A stretch of DNA of 35,173 nt from Ruminococcus sp. (GCA_017437285.1 JAFSBM010000192.1:1-35173); one strand, 5' to 3'; positions 22,880 to 32,132 are shown, counted from the stretch's first letter. Numbers and translations are program-made. The notes: a model not told the origin generated them from the sequence alone.

Positions 22880-24229
22880 ATGTTTAAGAAAGTATTGATT
22901 GCTAACCGTGGAGAAATTGCGGTTCGTATTATCCGTGCCTGCCGTGAGCTTGGTGTACGCTGTGTGGCTGTTTATTCCACCGCTGACAGAAATGCTCTCC
23001 ACGCACAGATTGCCGATGAAGCGGTTTGTATAGGCCCTCCAGCCACAAAGGACAGCTACCTCAATATGAACGCTGTCATTCAGGCGGCTATAAATGTAGG
23101 TGCAGAGGCTATTCACCCAGGTTTCGGATTTCTCTCGGAAAATGCGGAATTTGCAAGACTCTGTGAAAAAAGCGGAATTGTTTTCATCGGCCCGTCATAT
23201 AAATCTATCGAAATGCTGGGAGATAAGGCGGCTGCAAAGGAAACTATGGCAGCGGCAGGAGTTCCCGTAATCCCAGGTTCCAAGGGAGCTGTAAAGAGCA
23301 TTGACGAGGCTAAGGAAATCGCTGAAAAATGCGGTTATCCCGTCCTTGTAAAGGCATCGGCAGGAGGCGGCGGCAGAGGTATCCGCCGTGTTGATTCACC
23401 CGATGACCTTGAATCACAGATTATCGCCGCACAGCAGGAGGCACTCTCATTCTTCGGCGATGATACGGTATATATTGAAAAATTCCTTGTAAATCCTCAC
23501 CACGTTGAAATTCAGATTATGGCGGATAAAATGGGCAATACTATTTATCTCGGGGAGCGTGACTGCTCTATGCAGCGTCGTAATCAGAAAATTCTCGAAG
23601 AATGTCCCTCACCTGTGGTAAATGCCCAACTCCGTGAAAAAATGGGTAAGGCAGCTGTTACTGCGGCTAAGGAGTGCGGATATTACAATGCAGGTACAAT
23701 TGAATTCCTCGTTGATGAGGAACGTAATTTCTATTTTATGGAAATGAATACACGTATTCAGGTTGAACATCCTATAACTGAGGAAATTACAGGCTTTGAC
23801 CTTGTAAAGGCACAGATTGAAGTTGCCTCGGGTACACCTCTCCGTGTATCACAGGAGGATATAAAGCTTACAGGTCATGCTATTGAGTGCCGTATAAATG
23901 CAGAAAATCCCGATATGGACTTCCGTCCCTCACCGGGTACTATAAATGCCCTCTACGTCCCCGGAGGTCCGGGTATACGTATTGACAGTGCTGTTTATCA
24001 GGGCTACACAATTACGCCATACTACGACTCTATGATAAGCAAGCTTATTGTCCACGGTGCTGACCGTGACGAGGCTATACGCAAAATGAGATGGGCATTA
24101 TCCGAATTTATCGTTGACGGAGTTGATACAAATATCGACTTCCAGCTTGAAATTATCAAGCAGCCCGAATTCCTTGGAGGAAATTACGACAACGGTTTCC
24201 TTACAAGATATATGAAAACTCGTAAATAA
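22880..24229 (+). CDS. accC: Biotin carboxylase subunit of acetyl-CoA carboxylase
   Basis: The 449-aa ATP-grasp enzyme carboxylates the biotin on AccB with bicarbonate. Landmarks are KVLIANRGEIAVRIIRA (N-terminal), KASAGGGGRGIRRV (glycine-rich ATP loop), HHVEIQIMADK, and EMNTRIQVEHPITEE with the catalytic Glu/Arg set. Length is normal for the single-subunit bacterial form. GGAG precedes the ATG. accD starts 14 bp downstream. Confidence 0.98.
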   Translation: MFKKVLIANRGEIAVRIIRACRELGVRCVAVYSTADRNALHAQIADEAVCIGPPATKDSYLNMNAVIQAAINVGAEAIHPGFGFLSENAEFARLCEKSGIVFIGPSYKSIEMLGDKAAAKETMAAAGVPVIPGSKGAVKSIDEAKEIAEKCGYPVLVKASAGGGGRGIRRVDSPDDLESQIIAAQQEALSFFGDDTVYIEKFLVNPHHVEIQIMADKMGNTIYLGERDCSMQRRNQKILEECPSPVVNAQLREKMGKAAVTAAKECGYYNAGTIEFLVDEERNFYFMEMNTRIQVEHPITEEITGFDLVKAQIEVASGTPLRVSQEDIKLTGHAIECRINAENPDMDFRPSPGTINALYVPGGPGIRIDSAVYQGYTITPYYDSMISKLIVHGADRDEAIRKMRWALSEFIVDGVDTNIDFQLEIIKQPEFLGGNYDNGFLTRYMKTRK

Positions 24230-24243
24230 GGCGGTGAATACAG

Positions 24244-25089
24244 ATGTTTGAAGATTTTTTTAAGGTTGTAAAGCACCGTTTTAACAACGGCGATGAGGAA
24301 GAAACATTCCCCACCGTCAAATGTCCCAGATGTCAGAGCAATATCCACGCAGAGCGATATGAGGAACTGAATAAAGTCTGCCCTAACTGCAATTACCACG
24401 GCAGATTGACTGCAAGGGAGCGTATCGCCCTTACATTCGACAAGGACAGCTTTGAGGAATTCGACAGCGGAATGATAAGCTGTGACCCCATAAGCTTCCC
24501 CGAATATCCCGAAAAGCAGGAAAAACTCCGTGAGGCTACGGGACTTAATGACGCCATTGTGACAGGTGTAGGTCTTATCAAGGGACAAAAAGCTGTTGCA
24601 GGTATTATGGACTCCCGATATATGATGGCTTCTATGGGAAGCGTTGTAGGCGAAAAAATTGCCCGTGCCTTTGAATATGCCACAGAGAATAATCTCCCTG
24701 TTATTATGTTTACGGCATCTGGCGGTGCTCGTATGCAGGAGGGTATCGTTTCCCTTATGCAAATGGCTAAGACATCGGGAGCAGTAAAGCTCCACAGCGA
24801 CAATGGCGGATTGTACATAACAGTTCTCACCGACCCCACAACAGGCGGTGTAACTGCAAGCTTTGCGTCATTGGGCGATATTATCATAGCTGAGCCGAAA
24901 ATCCTCATAGGCTTTGCAGGCAGACGAGTTATTGAAAGCACAATGAAACAGCGTTTGCCCGAGGATTTCCAGCTTGCAGAATTTATGCAGGAAAAAGGCT
25001 TTGTTGATATGATTGTTGAAAGAAAGAAAATGCGTAAAACTCTTGCAAAAATTCTTTCAATTCACGCACCTGAAGAAAAGGAGGTCTGA
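24244..25089 (+). CDS. accD: Acetyl-CoA carboxylase carboxyltransferase, beta subunit
   Basis: With AccA it transfers the carboxyl group from biotin to acetyl-CoA. The 281-aa protein has the N-terminal zinc ribbon CPRC...CPNC (about residues 22-44), then the crotonase-type carboxyltransferase fold with FTASGGARMQEG and DPTTGGVTASFA. The end carries IHAPEEKEV, and the GGAGG of accA is embedded in the last codons (gap of 3 bp). Confidence 0.97.
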   Translation: MFEDFFKVVKHRFNNGDEEETFPTVKCPRCQSNIHAERYEELNKVCPNCNYHGRLTARERIALTFDKDSFEEFDSGMISCDPISFPEYPEKQEKLREATGLNDAIVTGVGLIKGQKAVAGIMDSRYMMASMGSVVGEKIARAFEYATENNLPVIMFTASGGARMQEGIVSLMQMAKTSGAVKLHSDNGGLYITVLTDPTTGGVTASFASLGDIIIAEPKILIGFAGRRVIESTMKQRLPEDFQLAEFMQEKGFVDMIVERKKMRKTLAKILSIHAPEEKEV

Positions 25090-25092
25090 GCC

Positions 25093-25899
25093 GTGGAAAA
25101 CAATAAAACTGCATGGGAACGGCTTACTCTCGTTCACACAAAGGGCAGACCGACTATAAGAGATTATATTCCCCTTATTTTCACGGATTTCTGTGAAATG
25201 CACGGTGACCGTCTTTTTGGCGACGACCATGCTATAATTGGCGGAATTGCACGTCTTGACGGCAAGCCTGTTACAATTATCGCACAGGTAAAGGGCAGGG
25301 ATTTAAATGAAAATAAGGACTGCAATTTTGCAATGCCATTGCCTGAGGGCTACAGAAAGGCTCTCCGCCTTGCTAAGCAGGCTGAGAAGTTCCACCGCCC
25401 TGTAATCTGCTTTATTGATACCCCCGGTGCATATGCAGGTATGGCAGCTGAGGAACGTGGACAGGGTGAAGCCATTGCAAAAAATATTGCGGAATTTATG
25501 ACTCTCCGCACACCTGTTATTTCAATCGTTCTTGGTGAGGGCGGCAGCGGAGGAGCGCTTGCCCTTGGTGTATGCGATGAACTGGCTATGCTTGAAAATG
25601 CACAGTACTCAGTTGTATCTCCGAGAGGTTTTGCGTCAATCCTCTGGAAAGATGCGTCCCGAGAGGAAGAAGCCTGCAATATTATGCAGGTTACAGCTGA
25701 TGATATGGTGCGTCTTGGAGTGGCAGAAACTATAATTGAGGAGCCTTTAGGCGGTGCACATAACGATTTAGACAAAATTTCCGAAAATATTAAAGAATAT
25801 TTGTCACTCAAAATTGAAGAAAAATGTCAAAAAGATATTGACGAATTGCTAAAAGCAAGGTATACTAAGTTTAGGAAAATCGGTGAGTTCACAGAATAG
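25093..25899 (+). CDS. accA: Acetyl-CoA carboxylase carboxyltransferase, alpha subunit
   Basis: This is the partner of AccD. The 268-aa protein shows the carboxyltransferase motifs GDDHAIIGGIARLDG, IDTPGAYAGMAAEERGQ, EGGSGGALALG and SVVSPRGFASILWKDA. It is shorter than the roughly 320-aa proteobacterial AccA at the N-terminus, as expected in Firmicutes. The start codon is GTG with GGAGG about 8 nt upstream. A 170-bp gap before acpP contains only a small GCGGAAAAACCGC hairpin. Confidence 0.97.
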   Translation: MENNKTAWERLTLVHTKGRPTIRDYIPLIFTDFCEMHGDRLFGDDHAIIGGIARLDGKPVTIIAQVKGRDLNENKDCNFAMPLPEGYRKALRLAKQAEKFHRPVICFIDTPGAYAGMAAEERGQGEAIAKNIAEFMTLRTPVISIVLGEGGSGGALALGVCDELAMLENAQYSVVSPRGFASILWKDASREEEACNIMQVTADDMVRLGVAETIIEEPLGGAHNDLDKISENIKEYLSLKIEEKCQKDIDELLKARYTKFRKIGEFTE

Positions 25900-26069
25900 C
25901 TGATTTTAAAAGGGAGTTTCCGAGAAGAAAAAGCCTGTGGTTGGCTGTATATAGCGGATTTTCGTAAATTTACAGTTTGAAATCCAAATGGCGGAGAATT
26001 TTTTCGGATATTCCACAAAATAAAAATGGCGGAAAAACCGCATAAATCAAAAGATGGAGGAAAAAAATT

Positions 26070-26300
26070 ATGGTATTTGACAAGGTTAAAGAGCTTATTG
26101 TTGATCAGCTCGGAGTGGAAGAGGATATTGTTACTTCTGACGCAAGCATTCAGGATGATCTCGGTGCAGATTCTCTTGACATCGTTGACCTCATTCAGAC
26201 AATCGAGGACGAGTATGATCTCTCTATTCCCGATGAGGCTGTTGAGAACATCAAGACAGTTGGCGATATCGTTGCTTACATCGAGAACAACTGCGATTAA
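26070..26300 (+). CDS. acpP: Acyl carrier protein
   Basis: The 76-aa acidic four-helix protein carries the growing acyl chain on 4'-phosphopantetheine at Ser35 in [11 protein letters not shown]. The residues around it (DDLGADSLD) are conserved. GGAGG is upstream. It is placed at the 3' end of the fab/acc series rather than next to fabH or fabK as in many Firmicutes, and the 170-bp gap may allow separate control. No near-consensus promoter is evident in the gap. A terminator at 26469-26500 lies beyond a repeat mosaic. Confidence 0.96.
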   Translation: MVFDKVKELIVDQLGVEEDIVTSDASIQDDLGADSLDIVDLIQTIEDEYDLSIPDEAVENIKTVGDIVAYIENNCD

Positions 26301-26720
26301 TTTAATTCGTAATGCATAATTGAAAAGCCATTAGCCGTTAGCTTTTAGCTTTTAGTTATTGGTTGGTGTGGTTTTAATTAATTCCTAATGCATAACGTAA
26401 TTATATGGACGGTGGAAATTATTTCTGCCCTGCTAGTCGCTAGAGGTTAGAGATTAGATGCTAGAAAATGGACGGTGGTTTTTTCCACTGTCCATTTTTT
26501 GTAGGGACACAGCGTGCTGTGTCCGCAATTTCGGTACGAAATTCAGTTTTTTCAACAATCTCGGGCGGATAATATCCGCCCCTACACTTTGTAAAAATAA
26601 TTACGCATTACGCATTACGCATTACGAATTACGCATTGCCAAAAGGCTAATGGCTTTTAAAAAGCTAACGCTTTTTAAAATTAATAGAAAAACTTGTTGT
26701 ATTTGTTGATTAATTCCGCT
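26301..26720. repeat. Composite repeat mosaic between acpP and the activase gene
   Basis: In order this region holds: a TTAGCCN heptamer array (26328-26360), AATGCAT/CTAATGC pieces, a GGACGGTGG fragment (26407-26420), a CTAGNNN/TTAGNNN array (26432-26466), a terminator (26469-26500), a GTAGGG palindrome GGACACAGC/GCTGTGTCC (26505-26524), an AATTTCG/CGAAATT dyad, a GGGCGGATA palindrome (26563-26581), an ATTACGC heptamer array (26599-26638) and inverted GGCTAA units. No gene is supported; an 83-codon open frame here is made only of repeats. Confidence 0.75.
26469..26500 (+). terminator. Terminator of the fab/acc/acpP series
   Basis: TGGACGGTGG/CCACTGTCCA (one wobble pair) with a short T loop is followed by a TTTTTT run. 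It belongs to the GGACGG terminator family. Confidence 0.7.
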
Positions 26721-26746
26721 TTACTTTTTTTGTGAAATGGTGTATA
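26718..26746 (+). promoter_or_regulatory. Promoter of the dehydratase activase gene
   Basis: TTTACT, a 17-bp spacer and a perfect TATAAT (about 26741-26746) lie some 75 bp before the ATG at 26821. The -35 is weak. Confidence 0.45.
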
Positions 26747-26820
26747 ATTATAGAGTATACGATTTTATGATTGTAAAGCAGACATAAAATCACCAAATCT
26801 GATTTTTTAAGAGGCATATT

Positions 26821-29751
26821 ATGGCGAAGAATTATTCACTCGGTATTGATGTAGGCTCAACAACTGTTAAAACCGTCATTACCGATACAGCAAAAAATAT
26901 CATATATTCACGCTATCAGCGTCATTTTTCCAAGGTCAAGGAAACTGTTACAGAACAGCTGGAGTTGATACATGAGGAATATCCCCACGACAGCTTCACC
27001 GTATGTATAACAGGCTCGGCAGGTCTTGGACTGGCAAATTCTGCCAATCTTCCGTTCGTACAGGAGGTTCACGCCGCTTTTCTTGCGGTTAAGGAAAAAG
27101 CTCCCGATGCCGATGCGGTTATCGAATTAGGCGGCGAAGATGCTAAAATTATCTTCCTCACAGGCGGAATTGAACAGCGAATGAACGGCTCATGTGCAGG
27201 GGGTACAGGCGCATTTATTGACCAGATGGCAACGCTTCTCGGTATAACTGCCGATGAACTCGATGCCCTTTCTCTCAATGCGGAAAAGATTTACCCCATT
27301 GCCTCACGCTGCGGAGTTTTCGCTAAATCCGACATTCAGCCCCTGCTCAATCAGGGTGCATTGCGTGAGGATATTGCCGCAAGTATTTTTCAGGCTGTTG
27401 TTGACCAGACAGTTTCGGGACTTGCACAGGGACGAACAATTGAGGGAAAAGTTCTTTTCCTCGGCGGTCCCCTACACTTCCTCAAAGGCTTGAAAAAGGC
27501 GTTTGTAAATACTCTCGGTCTTGATGACGAACACGCTGTATTCCCAGATGACGGCCCTGTTTTCGTGGCATACGGCTGTGCTATCCACGGTTCACAGCTG
27601 GAGGAACAATATACAATTGACGAAATGATTTCCATGGTGAAATCCGCCAAAGCCTCTGATGATATTGTTACAGGTGAACCTCTTTTCGCTTCACAGGCTG
27701 AATATGAGGAGTTCATCGACCGCCATAAAAAATGCGATTTAGGTTATGCCGATATACGTACATACAAGGGCAATGCTTACCTTGGAATTGACGCAGGTTC
27801 AACTACTACAAAGCTTGTGCTTATAACTGAGGACTGCCGTATTCTCTATCACCATTATTCCTCGAATATGGGGCAGCCTCTTGATAAAATTGCCGCACAG
27901 GTGAAGATTATCCGTGAGGCAATGAACCCCGATATTACCATAAAAGGCTCGGCAGTTACAGGCTACGGCGAGGATTTAATAAAGGCAGGACTTTCCATTG
28001 ACCACGGCATAGTTGAAACTGTTGCCCATTTCAGAGCAGCGGCATATTTCTGCCCCGATGTTGATTTTATCATTGATATCGGCGGACAGGATATTAAGTG
28101 TTTCCGCATAAAAAATCACAGCATTGACAGCATTATGCTCAACGAGGCTTGTTCATCGGGCTGCGGTTCGTTTATACAGACCTTTGCAATGGCTCTCGGC
28201 TATGATATTTCCGAATTTTCAAAGCTTGGATTATTCGCACAGCATCCTGTAGACCTCGGCTCACGCTGTACCGTATTTATGAACAGTTCCGTCAAGCAGG
28301 CACAGAAAGACGGTGCAACTGTTGAGGATATTTCCGCAGGCTTGTCCTCGTCAATTATCAAAAATGCGATTTACAAGGTTATCCGTGCAAATTCTCCCGA
28401 TGAACTGGGAAAAAATATTGTCGTTCAGGGCGGTACATTCCTCAATGACGCTGTTCTCCGTTCATTTGAAAAGGAACTTGGCAGAAACGTAATCCGTCCT
28501 GCCGTGTCGGGACTTATGGGAGCCTTAGGCTGTGCATTGTATGCAAAGGAGCATACCACAGGTGAGTCAAATCTCATTACTGCCGAAGAACTGGCTAATT
28601 TCAGCTATACTTCAAAATCCGCAAGCTGCGGCGGCTGTACTGCAAACTGCCGTCTTAATATAATCAATTTCGGCAAGGGACGCAATTTCATTTCGGGAAA
28701 TCGCTGTGAAAAGGGCAGCGGCAAGGCGAAAAAGAATAATATTCCTAACCTTTACGAATACAAATACAATAACGTATTATCTCTTAAATCCGTTACACAG
28801 CCGAAAAATCCCATTGCAAAAGTTGGATTGCCAATGACATTGAGCTTTTATGAGCAGCTGAAATTCTGGCAGACATTTTTCAATGAACTGGGATTTGAAA
28901 CGGTCATAAGCGACGAAAGTTCCCGTGAAATGTATTATCTCGGTCAGCATACTATCCCCTCTGATACCGTTTGCTACCCTGCCAAGCTTGCCCACGGACA
29001 TATCGAATATCTACTTGACAAGGGCGTAGACTTCATTTTCTACCCCTGTATGAGTTACAACATTGACGAGGGCGGCAGCGATAACCACTTCAATTGCCCT
29101 GTTGTAGCCTATTATCCCGAACTTTTAGCGGCTAATAATCTGCGGCTTAACGGCGATAATTTCTTGCGTCCGTATATGGATATGAACAACAAGAAAAATG
29201 TTATCCGTGTTATGAAGCAGACTTTGAAGAAGTTCAATATTGGCGGAAAAATAGCCGCCGCCGTTGAAAAGGCTTACGAGGAATACCACAATCAGCAGAA
29301 GGATATTTCCAAAAAAGCTGCGGAAATAATCGCACAGGCAAGAGCCGAAAAACGCAAAATTATCGTTCTTGCAGGCAGACCGTATCACATTGACCGTGAA
29401 ATCAACCACGGTATACATAAGCTTATTACATCTCTTGGAATGGCAGTTGTAACTGAGGACAGCATTGCACCATTGGGCGAAGCTCCTAAGCTTGGAGTTC
29501 TCAATCAGTGGACATATCACGCAAGGCTTTACCGTGCGGCACAGTATGTCACAACTCAGCCTGATATGCAGCTGATACAGCTTGTTTCATTCGGCTGCGG
29601 CATTGATGCTGTTACAAGTGATGAAGTCCGCAGTATTCTTGAAAATGGCGGAAAGCTCTATACACAGCTGAAAATTGATGAGATAAATAACTTAGGTGCG
29701 GCAAGAATACGTTTAAGAAGTCTTGTTGCCGCTATGGAACAAGCTGATTAA
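26821..29751 (+). CDS. 2-hydroxyacyl-CoA dehydratase activase-like protein, two ATPase domains
   Basis: The 976-aa protein has two tandem BadF/BadG/BcrA/BcrD-type ASKHA ATPase domains and a C-terminal activase-related (DUF2229-type) region. The first domain starts GIDVGSTTVKTV, with NGSCAGGTGAF near residues 122-132. The second starts GIDAGSTTTKLV near 320, with NEACSSGCGSF. In the known activators the Cys of such motifs hold a [4Fe-4S] cluster between two subunits. Further Cys pairs occur near residues 598-626 (SCGGCTANC and nearby). These proteins use ATP to drive a low-potential electron into a 2-hydroxyacyl-CoA dehydratase. The next gene encodes a dehydratase-subunit-like protein, and I recall the two parts as one roughly 1400-aa protein in many Clostridia. 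The substrate is unknown. Confidence 0.85.
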   Translation: MAKNYSLGIDVGSTTVKTVITDTAKNIIYSRYQRHFSKVKETVTEQLELIHEEYPHDSFTVCITGSAGLGLANSANLPFVQEVHAAFLAVKEKAPDADAVIELGGEDAKIIFLTGGIEQRMNGSCAGGTGAFIDQMATLLGITADELDALSLNAEKIYPIASRCGVFAKSDIQPLLNQGALREDIAASIFQAVVDQTVSGLAQGRTIEGKVLFLGGPLHFLKGLKKAFVNTLGLDDEHAVFPDDGPVFVAYGCAIHGSQLEEQYTIDEMISMVKSAKASDDIVTGEPLFASQAEYEEFIDRHKKCDLGYADIRTYKGNAYLGIDAGSTTTKLVLITEDCRILYHHYSSNMGQPLDKIAAQVKIIREAMNPDITIKGSAVTGYGEDLIKAGLSIDHGIVETVAHFRAAAYFCPDVDFIIDIGGQDIKCFRIKNHSIDSIMLNEACSSGCGSFIQTFAMALGYDISEFSKLGLFAQHPVDLGSRCTVFMNSSVKQAQKDGATVEDISAGLSSSIIKNAIYKVIRANSPDELGKNIVVQGGTFLNDAVLRSFEKELGRNVIRPAVSGLMGALGCALYAKEHTTGESNLITAEELANFSYTSKSASCGGCTANCRLNIINFGKGRNFISGNRCEKGSGKAKKNNIPNLYEYKYNNVLSLKSVTQPKNPIAKVGLPMTLSFYEQLKFWQTFFNELGFETVISDESSREMYYLGQHTIPSDTVCYPAKLAHGHIEYLLDKGVDFIFYPCMSYNIDEGGSDNHFNCPVVAYYPELLAANNLRLNGDNFLRPYMDMNNKKNVIRVMKQTLKKFNIGGKIAAAVEKAYEEYHNQQKDISKKAAEIIAQARAEKRKIIVLAGRPYHIDREINHGIHKLITSLGMAVVTEDSIAPLGEAPKLGVLNQWTYHARLYRAAQYVTTQPDMQLIQLVSFGCGIDAVTSDEVRSILENGGKLYTQLKIDEINNLGAARIRLRSLVAAMEQAD

Positions 29752-29944
29752 GAATGAAGAATTGTAGGGGCGGATATTATCCGCCCGAATAATGCTTGGA
29801 AATAGGTATATTGTATAACGGACACGGCACGCCGTGTCCCTACAAAATGACCATTAACCATACACTGTGTAGGGTCACGGCGTGCCGTGACCGCAATTTC
29901 GGAATGAAATTCAAATTTTTGATAATTTTGAAATTATTCTATTC
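29752..29944. repeat. Palindromic repeat cluster between the two dehydratase-type genes
   Basis: Three members of the GTAGGG-palindrome family are packed here: GGGCGGATA type (29764-29786), GGACACGGC/GCCGTGTCC (29820-29839) and GGTCACGGC/GCCGTGACC (29873-29892). The last is followed by the GCAATTTCGG..GAAATTCA dyad also seen at 26525-26545. The 206-bp gap contains no gene. Confidence 0.75.
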
Positions 29945-29957
29945 AGAGGAGATTAAT

Positions 29958-31184
29958 ATGCCTGAATATGCAAAATTTACCGAGGAAATGATAAAAACAC
30001 ATACAATCCTCGTTCCCGATATGCTGCCTGTTCATTTCAAGCTGCTTATCGCAATATTTGAAAGCAAAGGCTACCATATGGAGCTTTTGCAGAATGACTC
30101 CCGTGCAGTCGTTGATGAGGGACTGAAAAACGTCCACAACGATGCCTGTTACCCTGCTTTGCTTGTTATAGGGCAGTTTATGGATGCCCTTAAAAGCGGC
30201 AAATATGACCTTGACAAGACGGCTCTGCTTATTACCCAGACAGGCGGCGGCTGTCGTGCCTCAAACTATATCCACCTGCTGAGAAAGGCAGTTGACAAGA
30301 ATTTTCCGCAGGTTCCTGTTGTATCCCTTAATTTCAGCGGTCTTGAAAAAGACAGCGGATTTAAAATAACCGCAGGTATGTTTTTAAAGTTCCTCTATGC
30401 CATTCTCTACGGCGATTTGCTTATGACTTGCTACAACAAGTGCCGTACATACGAGGTAAACAAGGGCGAGGCTAAGGCTACCCTTGAAAAATGGCAGGAC
30501 GCTTTAGGCGAAATGTTCCGTCAGGGCAAGGGTTACACCAAGACTAAAAAGCTGTACCGTGACATTATGGACGATTTCGGAGCTATAAAATTAAGCGGCG
30601 AAAAGAAAATAAAAGTCGGAATTGTAGGGGAAATTTACGTTAAATATTCACCCCTTGCAAATAATCATCTTGAAGATTTCCTCATTTCCGAGGGATGTGA
30701 GCCTGTTGTGCCGTCACTTCTGGAATTTGTTATGTACTGTGCGGTGAGCAACTTCAACAATGCCGCCCTTTACGATAACAAAACTACAAAGTCAATGGCG
30801 TTCAAACTGGGATATAAGCTGATTTACGCAAAGCAAAAGGAGCTTATTTCCATTATGAAACAGCACGGCAAATTTGAGCCGCTTCACGATTTTGAGCATC
30901 TCCGCCAATTAGCCGACAAATACATAAGTCAGGGTGTTGTTATGGGCGAGGGCTGGCTTATTCCTGCGGAAATGGCTGCTCTTGCGAAATCGGGAGTTGA
31001 AAATATCATATGCGCACAGCCTTTCGGCTGTCTGCCAAATCACATTGTTGCAAAGGGTATGTCCCGTGCAATTAAGGACGATAACCCCAATGCAAATATA
31101 GTTGCAATTGACTATGACCCAGGTGCTACAAGAGTTAATCAGGAAAACCGCATAAAGCTTATGCTTGTAAATGCAAAGCGATGA
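29958..31184 (+). CDS. 2-hydroxyacyl-CoA dehydratase subunit-like protein
   Basis: The 408-aa protein belongs to the HgdB/DUF2229-related group of Fe-S dehydratase components. Cysteines in candidate cluster positions are HNDACYPALL, TGGGCRASNY, TCYNKCRTYE and AQPFGCLPNH. It probably acts with the 976-aa activase upstream, either as dehydratase-like partner or as the missing C-terminal part of that protein. The ATG at 29958 is chosen because AGAGGAG lies 6 nt upstream and MPEYAKFTEEM begins a conserved-looking region; the longer frame would include repeat DNA. Its TGA overlaps the psd ATG by 4 bp. The exact reaction is not known. Confidence 0.8.
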   Translation: MPEYAKFTEEMIKTHTILVPDMLPVHFKLLIAIFESKGYHMELLQNDSRAVVDEGLKNVHNDACYPALLVIGQFMDALKSGKYDLDKTALLITQTGGGCRASNYIHLLRKAVDKNFPQVPVVSLNFSGLEKDSGFKITAGMFLKFLYAILYGDLLMTCYNKCRTYEVNKGEAKATLEKWQDALGEMFRQGKGYTKTKKLYRDIMDDFGAIKLSGEKKIKVGIVGEIYVKYSPLANNHLEDFLISEGCEPVVPSLLEFVMYCAVSNFNNAALYDNKTTKSMAFKLGYKLIYAKQKELISIMKQHGKFEPLHDFEHLRQLADKYISQGVVMGEGWLIPAEMAALAKSGVENIICAQPFGCLPNHIVAKGMSRAIKDDNPNANIVAIDYDPGATRVNQENRIKLMLVNAKR

Positions 31185-32050
31185 GGAACTCACAAAACGG
31201 AGTAAATCTCCGTAATAACAGCGGACAGGAAAAGGCTCTCAGCCTCCTTTACGGGAATTTTTTCGGCAGATGTGTGCTGAAAATTCTCACAATGCCTTTT
31301 ATTTCAAAGGCGGCAGGAGCGTTTATGGATTCGCCTCTGTCAGTTCCCTTTATTAAGCCATTTATCCGCAAAAATAACATCTCAATGGCGGAATATGAAA
31401 AGGCGGATTACAAAAGTTTCAACGAATTTTTCACACGCAGAATAAAGCCTGAAAATCGTCCCGTTTCTCAAAATCCAGCGGAACTTATAAGTCCCTGCGA
31501 CTCTAAGCTTACGGTATATGAGATAAACGAAAACAGCCTTTTCAGCATTAAAAATTCCCTCTACAGCGTGGCGGATTTGCTGAAAAATAAATCCCTTGCC
31601 GAGAAATACAAGGGGGGCTACTGTATGATTTTTCGTCTTTGCGTGGACGATTACCACCGCTATTGCTACATTGACAACGGCATAAAGGGCGGCAATAAAT
31701 TCATCGGGGGAGAGCTTCACACCGTCAATCCCATTGCCTTGGAACACTACAACATCTACAAGAGAAACAGCCGTGAATACACCATTCTCCGCACGGAAAA
31801 TTTCGGAGATGTGGTGCAGGTTGAAGTTGGTGCAATGCTTGTGGGGAAGATTTCCAACCGCCACGGCAGGCATAAATTCTGCCGAGGTGAGGAAAAGGGA
31901 ATGTTCCAATTCGGCGGTTCAACTATTGTTCTGCTTTTGGAAAAGGGCAGAATTGCCCTTGACGGAGATATTCTTGAAAATTCCGCAAAGGGCATTGAAA
32001 CTCCCGTGCGTTTTGGCGAAACTATAGGATTTATAGCCTTTAGCCGTTAG
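31181..32050 (+). CDS. psd: Phosphatidylserine decarboxylase proenzyme
   Basis: Psd converts phosphatidylserine to phosphatidylethanolamine with a pyruvoyl group made by self-cleavage. The 289-aa protein has the FNEFFTRRIKPENRP and SPCDSKL segments, DDYHRYCYID with the conserved His, GELHTVNPIAL, VEVGAMLVGKI, and the cleavage site FGGSTIV, where Ser of GGST (usually LGST or GGST) becomes the pyruvoyl residue. The start overlaps the previous stop (ATGA). The last codons, Phe-Ser-Arg and the TAG stop, are supplied by the first units of a TTAGCC heptamer array. It forms the pathway with pssA at the left end. Confidence 0.96.
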   Translation: MRNSQNGVNLRNNSGQEKALSLLYGNFFGRCVLKILTMPFISKAAGAFMDSPLSVPFIKPFIRKNNISMAEYEKADYKSFNEFFTRRIKPENRPVSQNPAELISPCDSKLTVYEINENSLFSIKNSLYSVADLLKNKSLAEKYKGGYCMIFRLCVDDYHRYCYIDNGIKGGNKFIGGELHTVNPIALEHYNIYKRNSREYTILRTENFGDVVQVEVGAMLVGKISNRHGRHKFCRGEEKGMFQFGGSTIVLLLEKGRIALDGDILENSAKGIETPVRFGETIGFIAFSR

Positions 32051-32085
32051 CCATTAGTCGTTAGCCTTTAGCCGTTAGCTTTTTA
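32039..32085. repeat. Heptamer array containing the psd stop codon
   Basis: Units TTTAGCC, GTTAGCC, ATTAGTC, GTTAGCC, TTTAGCC, GTTAGCT follow in phase with a period of 7. The psd TAG lies in the second unit. Confidence 0.75.
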
Positions 32086-32103
32086 GGGCGGCGAGTTAAT
32101 ACA

Positions 32104-32131
32104 AAATTAAGAATTAAGAATTAAGAATTAA
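32104..32131. repeat. AATTAAG heptamer array
   Basis: Nearly four perfect units of AATTAAG directly precede the GGACGG terminator of psd. Confidence 0.75.
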
Positions 32132-32132
32132 A

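Noticed and set aside
24184-24795. Minus-strand open frame of 203 codons opposite the accC end and accD
   Set aside because: It is antisense to two certain genes and is explained by their codon bias.
26458-26709. Plus-strand open frame of 83 codons after acpP
   Set aside because: It consists entirely of repeat units (terminator, palindromes, ATTACGC array) and has no ribosome binding site.
29796-29957. Longer start of the dehydratase-like protein at 29796
   Set aside because: The extra 54 codons are palindromic repeat DNA without a ribosome binding site; the ATG at 29958 has AGAGGAG at the right distance.
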